NCBI GenBank assembly: GCA_002633005.1
Contig: NMRA01000135.1
Span: forward strand, 822,595-886,594
Direction: 5' to 3'
From: Phoronis australis
Taxonomy: Eukaryota; Phoronida; Phoronidae
DNA: 64,000 bases
Of this stretch, positions 1 through 10,700 are shown piece after piece (position 1 is the stretch's first letter; every line of letters starts with the position of its first letter). Made by a program: the position numbers and the translations under genes. The notes under the pieces are model-generated. The model did not search any database and was not told the origin of the DNA. It worked only from the letters and a program-made list of their open reading frames with translations.

Positions 1-158
1 TTGTCACGGACATTTGTTCGGACCAGTTCTGGTTTGGGTGATGCAAGCAGTTCGGGCTGCAGGTGAGTTGTGATCTCCACGCCGTCTATTGGACGAGTCA
101 TGTTGCGTGCCACTATCTGAGGAATGTCTTCCTGGACTTTGAGTTGAAGTTGCTGGGC
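1..158 (-). CDS. ureF: ureF exon 6 (partial at window edge)
   Basis: The exon begins after a TTTTTCAG acceptor (AG at 159-160), in phase 0. It opens with AQQLQLKVQEDIPQIV, which corresponds to the AQ-rich helix that follows the GPLE-like turn in UreF. No donor or stop occurs before base 1, so the C-terminus lies outside the window. Confidence 0.8.
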
Positions 159-3100
159 CTGAAAAATATCAAACAAGTTTTCTATTGCATTTGAAAAATG
201 AATTAGCTAAACTTAAGCCAGTCAGTCGTACTGTCACGATTTATAGCTATCGATGCTCTAAAGTAAACCATGGGCGGATTTCGGGCACTGGCGGGGCTCC
301 GGCAGCCATCGGGCGCAGCAATTCGTGATGATCGATGAACCGTAACGATGAACGCGTGCAACGGTATCACCACACCTAGTCCACCGTAGTGTAGTGAAGT
401 TGTACCGATCACTCGTGACGTCAACCTCTCCTCGACCACTTAGGTACAGTCCGTAGATCCGTAGCCGGCACCGCCGTCATGATGAGTCCAATAGGATGTT
501 CCAAGTCTTCCCCAGAGCAGCCATGGTCGAAACCACTACGGTTTACAGGGACGGATCCAGAATTTTGAGTTAGAGGCAGGCCATCAGCCAGGATTTTGGC
601 AGTCAGACATTCGCACCTCAGAACTGCCAAATGGAATCTGGAAGAATTAATTTTAGGGGGACATGGCCCCCTTGCCCTCCCCCTTAAATCCATCGCTGGT
701 TTAGAGCCGTGACGTGAATCGCGGGACGATCCCGTACTGGCTTGGCACCCTCGGACACCGGGACAGTGATTTTCGGGCAGAAATTAGGCACTGCCGAGGC
801 TTTTTCTAGGTAGATCCGTCAGTCGTTTGGATAGACATTTTTAAAACTATATCATTAGTATTCGGGCAATCTGAACGAGAGATTGTATATAAACCGGATC
901 TAACATTTACCTCAGCTGTGTTCAGGGAACCGACTTTCATGGCTGTGGCCAAGACAGAGCGGATGATACCTAGCATGAACATCTCCAGTGTGTTGGTCAG
1001 ACTGATACTGAGACAGGAACAGATGTAGCCAAATATTGGCGCGTGGTGACCGCGGATGGCTTTACAGGTAATGAGGTTTTGGAGCTGTTGGAAGCGATCT
1101 GAGCGAAATGTTCGTCGTGCGCAGTAAATGAGTGATGTGCCCTGTAAGATGGAGAATAATAACACGTTATTTTGGTCCTGAGAATTGAATAAACGAGATG
1201 CAATTGCTGCGGTTGGATAGAAAGCGCTGAACCGTCAGCGACAGTACTATTGACCGGGATACTTGCCAATTCATGCAAGATAGGGGCTTCTTTGTACATT
1301 TTATTATGGAAACGCTAAGAAATCATCCACGACATCAGATGTTTATATGTCAACATTATGTTTTTGTGTCATTCTCTCGCCATTTTCTTGGTGACGATTT
1401 CGTGATTGATTCGCCAAACGCCAACGATTATAGATTTTTACGGGTGGTGATGTATACAAATTATGACCAAAGACTAATAGTACTCAGCATCGCAACGAAT
1501 AATACAAAAGTGTAACCAAGGTTTCGAAGGTCGGAGAAAAAGTAGCGTAATTACAGTGCCTAAGATCAGGAGCTGGGATCTAAACTTTGATTGTTGCTTA
1601 ACGTCATGAGCATTGTTCATCAATAACAACGTGACGCGTGATCATGCGACGTCATTGTTGCTATACGGCGTATAACTTTTATGCAACTGGGCCCAGGATT
1701 ACACGGCAGTTAACCACCACAGCCATTATGTGCTCGACCATAGAATAATAGACATTCATCTTGAGTTTGCAAAGTAGAACAGAAAATGCCAAAACTATTT
1801 TCGAGTTCGATCTCGGGTAAAGAGACTCCAATTCCAGAACTGAATAACGTGCCGAAATCTGTCCACGTCAGAAAATCATTAAAAAAAATATCTTCGTTAG
1901 GACCCCCAGAACATTCCTTTAGTCATACCGTCAACACCGAGAGGAGTCTACAATCAAATGCATATTTTTCTTTTTTGAAGTCTGTTCAATTAAAATTAAC
2001 CTCTTACCTGTTTTATACTGGCCTTGCACGCCTTTGTATTATTAGCTAAGTGTATCTCTTGAGCCTCGTCCAACTTAAGAAGATCCACAGGTGTCGCGGA
2101 GTGTCCTTCTCGTACGAAAGGAAGGTTGTATGAACCTAAAATAGCAATTATCGTAATGTCCAATGCCGTCTTCCAAATAAAGCGCTCTTTGGAAGGCTAA
2201 AAAAATCTATGTGTTCAAAGTGAGACGAAAACATCTCTTGAAGACATGGGATTAGTGGGGGACCCAGCGTGCTTGATTTTACTTTTTGTAAAAGTACACA
2301 CCTTGCATGTTTATCTTGGAAATGCGTTTTTATTGTTCCCTTGACGTATGCTTGGTATCAGGGGAACAATAGAAAGTGACGTCAACGGTTCAGAAAAAGT
2401 GAGTAGCTTGGGTCTGTTATCACATTTATTGAGGAAACATAATCATTCTACTCGCTAATGCATACAGTCTGTGCAGATCACTCGTGTTTTCCCAATGGAA
2501 ATCGAGTGAAGGTGACTGCATGTAAGATGGATGCCTTTTACGTGACCGTCTATGTTACTCTTTGCTGCTGTCGATAGCAGGGGCGGATGCAGGATTTTGA
2601 GTTAGGGGGGGCCATGACATGGAAATAACCAGAATTTCGGCAGATGCGCGCCCAGTCAAAAATGTGGGGACGGGTTGCGGACCTGTTGACTAAAAAAACC
2701 GTAAACGGGGTTTGTTCAGTTTGTTCAGGGCCCATGCATTGTTTATTCACCCCCAACGAGCCCGTGCTTGCGCGCACCCGAACTCACAAATGGTGTCTGG
2801 TAGAATTTTACGAGGGGCATGGCCCCCTTGCCCCCCTCCTAAATCCGCCACTGACCGGGGCAGAGTATTAGCCAGGATTTTGCCCGTCAGACGTTCGCAC
2901 CCCCGTACTGCCAAATGGAATCTGGGAGAATTTTAGGGGGGTCATGGCCCCCTTGGCCCCCCTCTAAATCCGCTACTGGATAGTACATACACGACATGAG
3001 AATATTAAGTAACACCGTCTCTACGAGATGACTAGTTTTATTAATGACATCAAAAACCGTTGCTTTCAATTTTAATTGAGACACTGAAACGATGTAAATA

Positions 3101-6100
3101 CAGCAAGCGCGATCGTGGAGTACAATCAAGGGACAAGTTTTATTAAAGGTCGTACTCAAAAGTTCTCACGCCTGTAATTAAAGAATCTTTTTCAAAAGTA
3201 TTTCTAGAGAATTGCTGGATTTAGATTTTACTGTACAGTTCACGCCAGCCGTCCATTTGCCTTCGGCAATCACCTTATGGACTCAAAATGAAAAAAATAT
3301 AAGCAGTAGGTAATATATGACTTAAATACAATGTTCATGTCTACATAGGCGAATTCCGTTAATTGAGATACCGTACAAATGTTAAGGTAGCGACTCTGCC
3401 GGACTAACTCATACCTGCGGACAGGTGCGCCATGTCGCCTGACTAAATCAACGCGGAGGTGAATATAGTCAGGTGACCTTTATTGGCTGAAATTTTTGAA
3501 ATTGCATGAAATAAGATATATATGTTAATACATGTTAGTGATGACTTTCAAGAGAAAGAAACCGCGAATGTCATTCGCGATAAAAACTAAAAGTACACGG
3601 CTGGTCTATTGTTTGAGACAGTCTCGGAGTTTATGTGCTACTGAGTTAAAAACAAAAAATGCAAATGCCTAAATAAAAATACTTCCTCCTCTTGTTTCTT
3701 TTACAAGTATAGCCGTATGTTCGAATTCCGACAAACTAAAAACTGCTATCTTCAGAAGTCATGATCATCTTAGAAAATCTGACAAATTAGTTAGACAGAA
3801 TAGAAAACATTGGTGCGGACATGACTTTATTCCTTTGTTCACCCAATCCCAAGTTCAACTAAGGGTCCTTGCTCCGGACAGCTGACCACAGCCTCAAGTA
3901 TACAAATGACTGAATCCCGATATCAACCAACAACAGCGGCATTGTACCAAAAAGTAAACATGTTAGACCTCGCTGACCTCTGACCTACTCCCGCGTAACT
4001 TCGGAGTTGTTTATCTCTTGTCTTACAGTGCGCGCCTGTGGTCTTACCTGCGTTTTCTAAAGAACATTTCAGCAACTCTTCATACTTTTCTGAAAATAAC
4101 AAAGCACACGGGTCAAGCGTTTTTGAGGCTAGTTATCAACTGTAAATTAAATTGGTTTGCGGTGCTTTGTCGTAATGCGTCACGATTAATATTGAAATGC
4201 TATCTAGAATTTGTAGAGTTCATTACTTCGGTTTTGATAAAGGGCTAGACGACTAAGTATTTTCTTTGAATGCTCTTTTTTACGAAGAATTCCCCACTAA
4301 TTCGTCTAATTTTGTACAGTACATAAGGAAATGTGTTTGATTTCGACATCGCAGTAAAATTAAATATCATGAATTTGAAAAGTGTTTACCTTTGTTATGA
4401 ATGTGGCCTTGACGAAGAAAACCTTCTAACTCTGTAGGGGGCTTTAAGTAGTCTGAATTGGGAAAAGCTAGAAATAAAAAGTCAGAAATGAAAAATACAA
4501 CGGGTAAATTAAGTTGTAAACTTATTTAAGTCAATTACCATTATTCAATAATGCTGCAATGAGTTCTTCGTGCCCGCCATGGAAAACAACTGTCTCGTTG
4601 TACGTGATATTATACGAGATCTTTCCGACAAGCTTGTGCAGTTAGCCAAATACTAAGGTGTAAAACTTAACAGAAGATAAATTTTAAGAAATTAAAATTT
4701 GGGTAACATAACTATATTTTTATTAAACTCTAACAACAAAAATGAACCCATAACTAAGCAAAGGTATTGATATAAACATTCAAGATAAAATCTCCAAAGC
4801 TCTGTCACCGTTTGCTAAATTATACCTTTGTTTTCGTATTACACGGCAATGCGGATAGTTTTGATATTTGACAGCCCCAAAGCGGAACCCTTTAAAAACA
4901 ATTAACAAAGTCTTCAGAACAGTACATGGTACACTATCTTCAGGGTTAAATTCAACTCCCCATCTCTGAAATACCATATTCCGACGTTAGTCAAATTCGA
5001 ACATTTTTTCTAGGATTTCACATGTTAAGTTACTCGTATAAAGAAATTTTTATTTTATTAAATTACTCGTAGAAATTTTCAACAGGTTAAGTGACACGCA
5101 CAGAGTAATGGAGGTTAACTTCTACTGACTTGAAAATTTAACCAAGTGAAATTACAGAACTTTTGTCATTCTGTTGATTTTTCCTTCATTTTCTCTGGTT
5201 TCAGTTGTATTTTCAAATTTTCAATTACACTGAGCCTTATTGAAGCCGACTGCTGTTCATTTAATGCGATGTAATAGGTTTTTCATTGCTTTCCTATATG
5301 GAGTTCATTAATGTCCGTATAAGTAGTATGACCGAGCTGTGAACTGGTGATACGAGTATTTTTTATCGGAACAAAAACTGAGGTCGGGTTCATTGACCGA
5401 ATGGCATGAAGGAGGCGTGGCCTCGCGAGGATTGAACGAGCGCCTGACAAACTGTTTTAGACAGACTATTATAATAGAGGCCGGAATTAATTGTTAACAC
5501 TAAGTGCTAAAGTTGGATCAAAATAGCATTTCGCAGTTGGTTAGCGTCAATGATGAATTCGTAACCGAAGCGCTTTGGTGTTTAAAAAACATTACCAAGC
5601 TCATCTTATCTTGAATTATTACCGTGGAATGAACAAGCAACTCAAGTCACAGGCAATCTCTTAATATGCGCCATTTTCGCGAAATGCAGTTCTAGGGTTG
5701 GCCAACCGCATTGTACTATGACAAATAGTTTCGTGTGCCGCGAATTTCTTGCCACGTATGCGTATAATAACCGATCAGAAATCTGTACAGTTCGGTAGAG
5801 TTTTAAACGGGCTTTCATGAGATATTTTTCATTTTTCGATAGCCGTCATTATCGTCGTCGTCGTCCTCCCCATCGTCCTGTTTTCGCGTAATTTCGCCAA
5901 CTGTCGCTCCTCCGAGCGCTCTCGCACTGTTGCCAGTTTACCGGGTGCGTGAACAAGACAGCAGGGTATTTCTTACTGATTTGTTCGCTAGTAACATGAA
6001 TGTTATAGTGTTGTTCATAATCTCCGCCTTCATCGTTATGATTGTCGTCGTCGTCCTCCCCATCGTCCTGTTTTCACGTAATTTCGCCAAGTGTCGCTCC

Positions 6101-7684
6101 TCCAAGCGCTCTCGCACTGTTGCCAGTTTACCGGGTGCTGAACAAGACTGCAGGCTATTTCTTACTGATTTGTTCGCTAGTCACATGAATGTTGTCGTGT
6201 TGTTCATAATCTCCGTCTTCATTGTCATGATTGTCGTCGTCGTCCTCCCCATCGTCCTGTTTTCGCGTATTTTCGCCAAGTGTCGCTCTCGTTTTTTGAG
6301 TCGCAAATTAGAGTCCAATGTTCTTGTTGGAAACCGAACAGTATACAGTAGAATTCTGTCATGACCTAATGACTATTGTGAGATAGATTTTATTCGAGTG
6401 AAAAACCTAATTAGATTGTCGTTTTTAAGCCAGCTAGACAGGGCAAAATGCAGCTTTAATTATAGTTTACAGACCATGTCAAATACTTTGTGGTCTTATG
6501 GATATACAGCACCAAATTGCCTTCATTAATTTTCTATATTCAGCTGTCACAGTGATACGACACCCCATCATACTTCAACTGCCGGAACTCGACCAGTTAT
6601 GGCTTTATTTTCCGCCGGTACGATCAAATTTCACACACTTTTTAATTTTCGTCTGAGCTCCATGTACTGCTTGAAATTGAAAGGTGTCCGTCGCATAATA
6701 CCTAAGGTGAGACAGGTGTCGTTTTGTCGATATACGGTATTATTTTAATTTGAATGTAATTTGCTTAGTCTCATGTCTTCTCCGTAGCGGAGTCTTAATA
6801 CAATTCTTCTATCTCGATGATAATAAGATCTCTTACAGTATCAAAGTCGAGGTCTTCGCTTCTGTTGAAATCTTATAAATACCATTTTTCCAACCCTATC
6901 GGCAATAGCGTCCTTCAGGATCGATAATGTGCTCTGTGTTTCAACCTCTGTAAAGATCTTGAGTCGATTGCAGCGGTTATAATAATTTTACTGCAAAAAC
7001 GGGACTATACTAAAGAGAACATTTTTTTACTCAATTTCGGTGCTCGCGTGAATTAACTTGCTAGAAGCTCGTGATGTTGTCAAAATCTACTTTCGGTGAG
7101 GTACATATTTGATGTAACAAAATTTGAATCAATTAGAATCCTCGTACACGTTTTGTGACGTAGACTAGGATACTTCACTGTAACCTGTTTATAACGTAGT
7201 TCTGTTTAGTGCACAATGCTTTCTCAAAATTTTCTTGAATAACTTAGTGTCATAAAATATAACAGGGCACTGGTTGTCAAGGCTCTTAGTCGAAAGTAAT
7301 CAATTTTTTTAACATTATGAGCCTGAAAATCTTTTAAAATTTACATGACATTGCATTGTAAAAGTTTCCACGAGCTTACTCCCAAGATAAATTAATAACA
7401 AACTAAAGTAGTACCAGTGTTCCTAATGTGTTAGAATTTACCTACGCTCCAAAACATCAACTTTCCCCGAGTTCGTGAATAGAAATACATTCCACTGACC
7501 CATGAGCATGAAGACGGAAATGCTCCTTGAAATTCGCGATTAAAAATTACTCGGAAATGAGTGGACAGAAGAATTATGTAATTAATTTGTTACATCGATT
7601 CCGCAAATAAAATAAATTTGCCACTGATATTGATAAGTTAAAAATCCACCTACCATTGTCACTGAGATCAAAGATCGTGAACAT
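1..7684 (-). CDS. ureF: Urease accessory protein UreF (multi-exon, 3' end beyond window)
   Basis: UreF is part of the UreD-UreF-UreG chaperone complex that delivers nickel to apo-urease in the cytosol. Coding exons in gene order are 7654-7684, 4390-4467, 4048-4089, 2008-2135, 911-1141 and 158 down to the window edge. All phases agree (1,1,1,0,0) and all introns are GT..AG. The read-out has the UreF layout: an N-terminal DLSDNAFP (bacterial form L-x-DSAFP), then ELEGFLRQGHI, LENAGSYNLPFV, an acidic helix, KASIKQGTSL, RGHHAPIFGY, the helix LGIIRSVLATAMKVGSL and AQQLQ. About 222 residues are visible, close to the family's usual length, so little is missing. The bacterial GGFAHS motif is replaced by an unrelated short stretch. 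This is strong family evidence from motif order. A urease operon partner is not expected and none is seen. Confidence 0.85.
159..910 (-). other. ureF intron 5
   Basis: This intron has a GTAAAT donor at 910 and a CAG acceptor at 159. It carries one copy of MITE family A at 546-698. I see no other feature in it. Confidence 0.75.
546..698. mobile_element. MITE family A copy
   Basis: This short element has ends reading GGCGGATCCAGRATTTTGAG on one side and TAAATCC(G/A)..CTG on the other, with a G/C-run core. The same ends and core recur at 2578, 22453, 35873, 36734 and 62748. There is no coding capacity, so it is a non-autonomous element. It lies inside ureF intron 5. Confidence 0.7.
911..1141 (-). 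CDS. ureF: ureF exon 5 (core helices)
   Basis: The exon is 231 bp (77 codons), phase 0 at both ends, with acceptor CTTACAG and donor GAG|GTAAAT. It holds the most diagnostic UreF stretch: GTSLIYCARRTF, then RGHHAPIFGYICSCL and the hydrophobic LGIIRSVLATAMKVGSL segment. In bacterial UreF this segment reads GH(H/A)P-x-(V/F)FG followed by RD-x-(L/V)SAA-x-RL. Confidence 0.88.
1142..2007 (-). other. ureF intron 4
   Basis: This intron runs from donor GTAAGA at 2007 to acceptor CAG at 1142. It contains a fragment of MITE family C at about 1730-1850, a reverse-oriented piece matching 29280-29380. Nothing else is recognised. Confidence 0.75.
1730..1850 (-). mobile_element. MITE family C fragment
   Basis: The string CATAGAATAATAGACA followed by TTGAGTTTGC and TTTCGAGTTCGATCTCGGGTAA matches, in reverse orientation, the left half of the 407-bp element at 29270-29676. 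The other end of the element is not found here. Confidence 0.6.
2008..2135 (-). CDS. ureF: ureF exon 4
   Basis: The exon is 128 bp, entering in phase 1 and leaving in phase 0, with acceptor TATTTTAG and donor CAG|GTAAGA. It encodes SYNLPFVREGH, then an acidic helix, then KACKASIKQ. In UreF these are the LPFV..EA segment and the helix ending (A/R)-R-x-S-x-x-QG. Confidence 0.85.
2578..2853. mobile_element. MITE family A, long form
   Basis: The long version (about 276 bp) has GGGCGGATGCAGGATTTTGAG at the left and TAAATCCGCCACTG at the right. Its internal module reads AAACCGTAAACGGGGTTTG, also seen in reverse at 35873 and 36734. Confidence 0.75.
2854..2979. mobile_element. MITE family A, partial copy abutting the long form
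   Basis: This piece lacks the left terminus. It repeats the short-form core (GCCAGGATTTTGCCCGTCAG, then TGCCAAATGGAATCTGGGAG) and ends with TAAATCCGCTACTG. It starts directly at the end of the previous copy, which suggests recombination or insertion into a sister element. Confidence 0.7.
4048..4089 (-). CDS. ureF: ureF exon 3 (42-bp microexon)
   Basis: The exon is 42 bp, phase 1 to phase 1, with acceptor TTATTTTCAG and donor GCAG|GTAAGA. It adds EKYEELLKCSLENA between the GHIHNK and GSYNLPFV parts. UreF proteins have a short helix there, and the joined LENAGSYNLPFV reads continuously. Skipping this exon would keep the frame. Confidence 0.8.
4390..4467 (-). CDS. ureF: ureF exon 2
   Basis: The exon is 78 bp, phase 1 to phase 1, with acceptor TTTATTTCTAG and donor AAAG|GTAAAC. 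It encodes FPNSDYLKPPTELEGFLRQG. The LEGFLRQG helix equals the GLEA(F/A)(L/V)QQG helix of bacterial UreF. Confidence 0.8.
5840..6300 (+). repeat. 190-bp tandem repeat, about 2.4 copies
   Basis: The string CTCCCCATCGTCCTG ends at 5880, 6070 and 6259, so the periods are 190 and 189 bp. Copies two and three are in frame with each other. The first junction carries one extra base, which breaks the frame. Each unit contains a GTC/GTCGTC-rich stretch that reads as a run of valines. Confidence 0.85.
5996..6364 (+). CDS. Small repeat-encoded membrane-like ORF, possibly fortuitous
   Basis: From the first ATG the frame gives 122 residues. Two near-identical hydrophobic segments (LFIISAFIVMIVVVVLPIVL and LFIISVFIVMIVVVVLPIVL) each precede a basic, Cys-containing tail beginning SRxFAKCRS. 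Each would be a plausible transmembrane helix with a cytosolic flank. The open frame follows from a 189-bp period (63 codons) and may be a by-product of the tandem duplication. It lies antisense inside ureF intron 1. No family is recognised and no splice or promoter evidence supports it. Confidence 0.25.
   Translation: MNVIVLFIISAFIVMIVVVVLPIVLFSRNFAKCRSSKRSRTVASLPGAEQDCRLFLTDLFASHMNVVVLFIISVFIVMIVVVVLPIVLFSRIFAKCRSRFLSRKLESNVLVGNRTVYSRILS
7654..7684 (-). CDS. ureF: ureF exon 1 (start codon)
   Basis: The exon encodes MFTIFDLSDN plus one base, with donor ATG|GTAGGT. The ATG (GATAAAATGTTC) is the first after the predicted promoter. Joining to exon 2 gives DLSDNAFP, which matches the L-x-DSAFP start of UreF and supports the phase-1 junction. 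The start is inferred from this fit. Confidence 0.65.
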
Positions 7685-7739
7685 TTTATCTTCCAATTTC
7701 GACTCACTAATTCTCGGTTGTTTGCTGTAAAATGAAAGC

Positions 7740-7780
7740 ATAATCAAGTCCGTCGCTTCTGCAGTGGTCGCTTATATACA
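7740..7780 (-). promoter_or_regulatory. Predicted TATA promoter of ureF
   Basis: TATATAAG lies on the minus strand at 7778-7771. A start site about 30 bp downstream, near 7747, would give a leader of about 60 nt before the ATG at 7684. No other TATA box lies this close to the start. Confidence 0.5.
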
Positions 7781-10700
7781 CACGCATTTACGTGCTTGAT
7801 TTACGCGCTTTCTCGGCTCCCTGTTTATGGCAGGGGTGAACGATGGGTGATTGCCTTCAAGGTCTCGGTTACAGCTGGTCAACGGTTGACCCTTCTTGAC
7901 CAAATGACCCACTGGGTCAGTTTATAGTTCCTTTGATTATCACTAGGTGGTGTCAGGGACGAAACAGTTCTTTGTTTGTTTATTAATCACTCACCAGGTG
8001 GTCACGTCCGTCTAGTCGTAGAACTGGGTCACCTGGAACTGCCGTAATTCCGTCAAAGAAAGGTTAAAGCAGCCTCATTGTGGGCCACAGTACATTATAA
8101 TATGTTACAATTAAGCAATAGAAATACTTGTATATGATGGTAGTTACTATCTCATAATTATCATTACATTTGACATAAGATCGGAAGACTGAAACATGAA
8201 TCAAGAGTAAGTACTTCAATAAATAAATGAAATAATTAGCCTAAATCTAACACCTTCGTAAAAACAAAATTGTCAAAAGCAAAAATGATCGCTTGACATT
8301 AGTTGATTTGGATGTCCGGCGATATTTCAAGATGCTAGGATAATCCCGAAATGTCAAGATTTTTCGTATGGCTACAGATGCAGACACTTACAAACTTGGA
8401 TAAACCTGCCACAATTATTAAACAGTTAAATTCAAGTTTTGTTACATTTGATTACCGTTTTTTGATTTACTTTTCTCGGAGTTTAATGGGGCATTCTTGC
8501 GCCTAGTGGCTAATTGTTTATTGATTGAGAGAAGGAAGTTCGCGCGATTTCGAAAGAACGTGAATGGAGCATCACCTGTCGAGATGTTGTCGAAATTTAG
8601 CCAGAATTTAAAAGGATTCTAGTCGAAAAGGAGTAGACATGTAGTCTCAGTTTTGTTCACCGAAACTTCGTCTAATTTCGTCGATGTCCAGCTTATTTTG
8701 AAAGCTACTATTACTTCTTAGTGTACTTAATTTATTGAATTTGAGCCAACGAACGAAGTTTGTAAATGTATGGTATCATTGGGTAAATTCTTGATAAGTA
8801 GCGTACATCTACTGTAAAAAGGCAATAGTCGTATATAACGCGACCGTATTTTGAGAACCAGTTTGATGCCCGTTATTCAGTAAAGAAAATTAGTTCTCAA
8901 AATTCGACCATTACCCTGTAAAACAATACTCAAAATGTCGGAGTTGGAAAAACGAAGACTCACAAATAATGGCCGATTTACGAACTTATGCACCTCAAGA
9001 TTGTGAGATTTTGACAGCAGAAAACAATTTATTGTTGCGGAATTTTTTCGGACATTTTGAGACAAATTCAAGTGCCAGAGCAAACTTCCTAATTTCTATT
9101 TTTAGATAGTAAAACGGTCTTTCCGAAACATTACCGGTGAACTATTTTAAACCATCTCTTTTGTTACTCACTGGGTAGGAAAAAACAAAAAATATACAAT
9201 GCTAGGAAATTCCCCAGGTACTGATTACGGAATTAAGTATTTTGTAATTTTATCAATTTCTTGGAGCCAGGAGCAGGAAACGGAAGGTACAAGGCAGGTA
9301 CTTTTAAGTTTAGATTAGTTGTTGAACAAACTGTCTTATTTCAATAGAATGGTTTTGCAGTGTTTGACATTTATTATTCGTCAAATTGAATCATCACAAA
9401 GTTTCGATCTAATGCATTTGCATTTAACCTTTAATTTCTCGGTGGAATAAATAAATTACCTCGGTGGTAAAAAAGCTTCTTTTGCCTTATTTTGTGAATG
9501 AGGAACACTGATGGCGGGTCGGGATTTAGAATTGTCTCGAGAGGACAGTGCCCACTGTAATTTTCAGAGGATATGAGAATTGCTTTGCCGTCATCGTTTT
9601 TTATTGTTTTTTTTTCGCTCGGAATGGAACCCATTGGAAGTAAGTTCGTCTGCGCTGGTATATTTTTGACTTAGTGGAAAATTTCCATTATTCACTGAAC
9701 TCAACCATCTGTGGTTTTAACTAAATATTTTTTGACGTCAAGATCCATTTCTCAAACATGAATCAGTGAGAAAAGGTCTAATTTTGCTAGACCGCAGATT
9801 AGGGAACAGTTTCCTTACATACAAAAATATTCATAGAAATTCAAATATCTTTGCTGGTGATGCAGTACTTTACGACCTTGAAAATCGGAGCACACTCGTG
9901 TTACAGGTCAATTCTAAAGGTCGTCACCCCAGATGGCCGGCAGTTCTCGCTTTAAGTGTAAAATCTTTGAGCAGCTGTAGCACTTTCTGGCAATGAACGG
10001 CAAACAAAGAATCAGGCAATTTGATAGACATCCGTTTAGTGAACGGGGTTATGATTGATTGTGGTGGCGGTGGTGGTGGTTGTCAAACAATTAGTTGTAT
10101 TAAAAATGCTTCACATTGATAGAGCTCTATCCCGCATTCAAGTATTTGTGACTTTAAACAATGCGGTCATCGTTTATGGCAGCATATACCCATGTAAATT
10201 TCATAGTTCAGCGACGGAACAGTCAGTTATTTAAAAATGAATGTCGAGGAGTATATGAAAATAGGTCTACTCATCAAAGAAGCGTATTCCATGTTCTTTT
10301 CGTATTGTCGAAACTACTGTTACCTACGTTATCGATTTTATATATGTACAAAATTTGTGACTTACTTAAAAAGACTAAATACTAAATAATACTACATCGA
10401 TGGTAATTTGTACTTTTTCAGAGGGTTTTATATTGTTTTCTAAATAATCTCATTTAAAAAACTTTTAGTTCAGCGGTCATATTTGCTTTTGAACCTAGAG
10501 ATAATAATAGACGTGCGATGTGATATTTGTACTGATAAGAATAATTGTTGTTTGATTATATCAGTCCTGGGTAGAGTTCAGTAACGTTAGGACGTCGCTA
10601 AAATCAAGACTTCGCGAGATTACTTGAGATATTGTCGTGTGTATTTCAAATGCGAATACCTCATCTTGGCTAGATTATTCTAGTCGCGAGACAGCTACTG

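Larger units (their letters stand above)
2136..4047 (-). other. ureF intron 3
   Basis: This 1.9-kb intron has a GTAAGA donor at 4047. It contains two abutting copies of MITE family A at 2578-2979. I see nothing else in it. Confidence 0.7.
4468..7653 (-). other. ureF intron 1
   Basis: This 3.2-kb intron has donor ATG|GTAGGT at 7653. It contains the 190-bp tandem repeat with an open frame at 5840-6364. No other gene, RNA or element is recognised in it. Confidence 0.65.

Noticed and set aside
2550-2936. Overlapping frames on both strands near 2.6-2.9 kb.
   Set aside because: They lie in two MITE family A copies with no conserved coding.
7654-7684. EF-hand reading of FDLSDNG at the end of ureF exon 1.
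   Set aside because: The loop is too short before the splice site, and joining to exon 2 gives the UreF motif DLSDNAFP.
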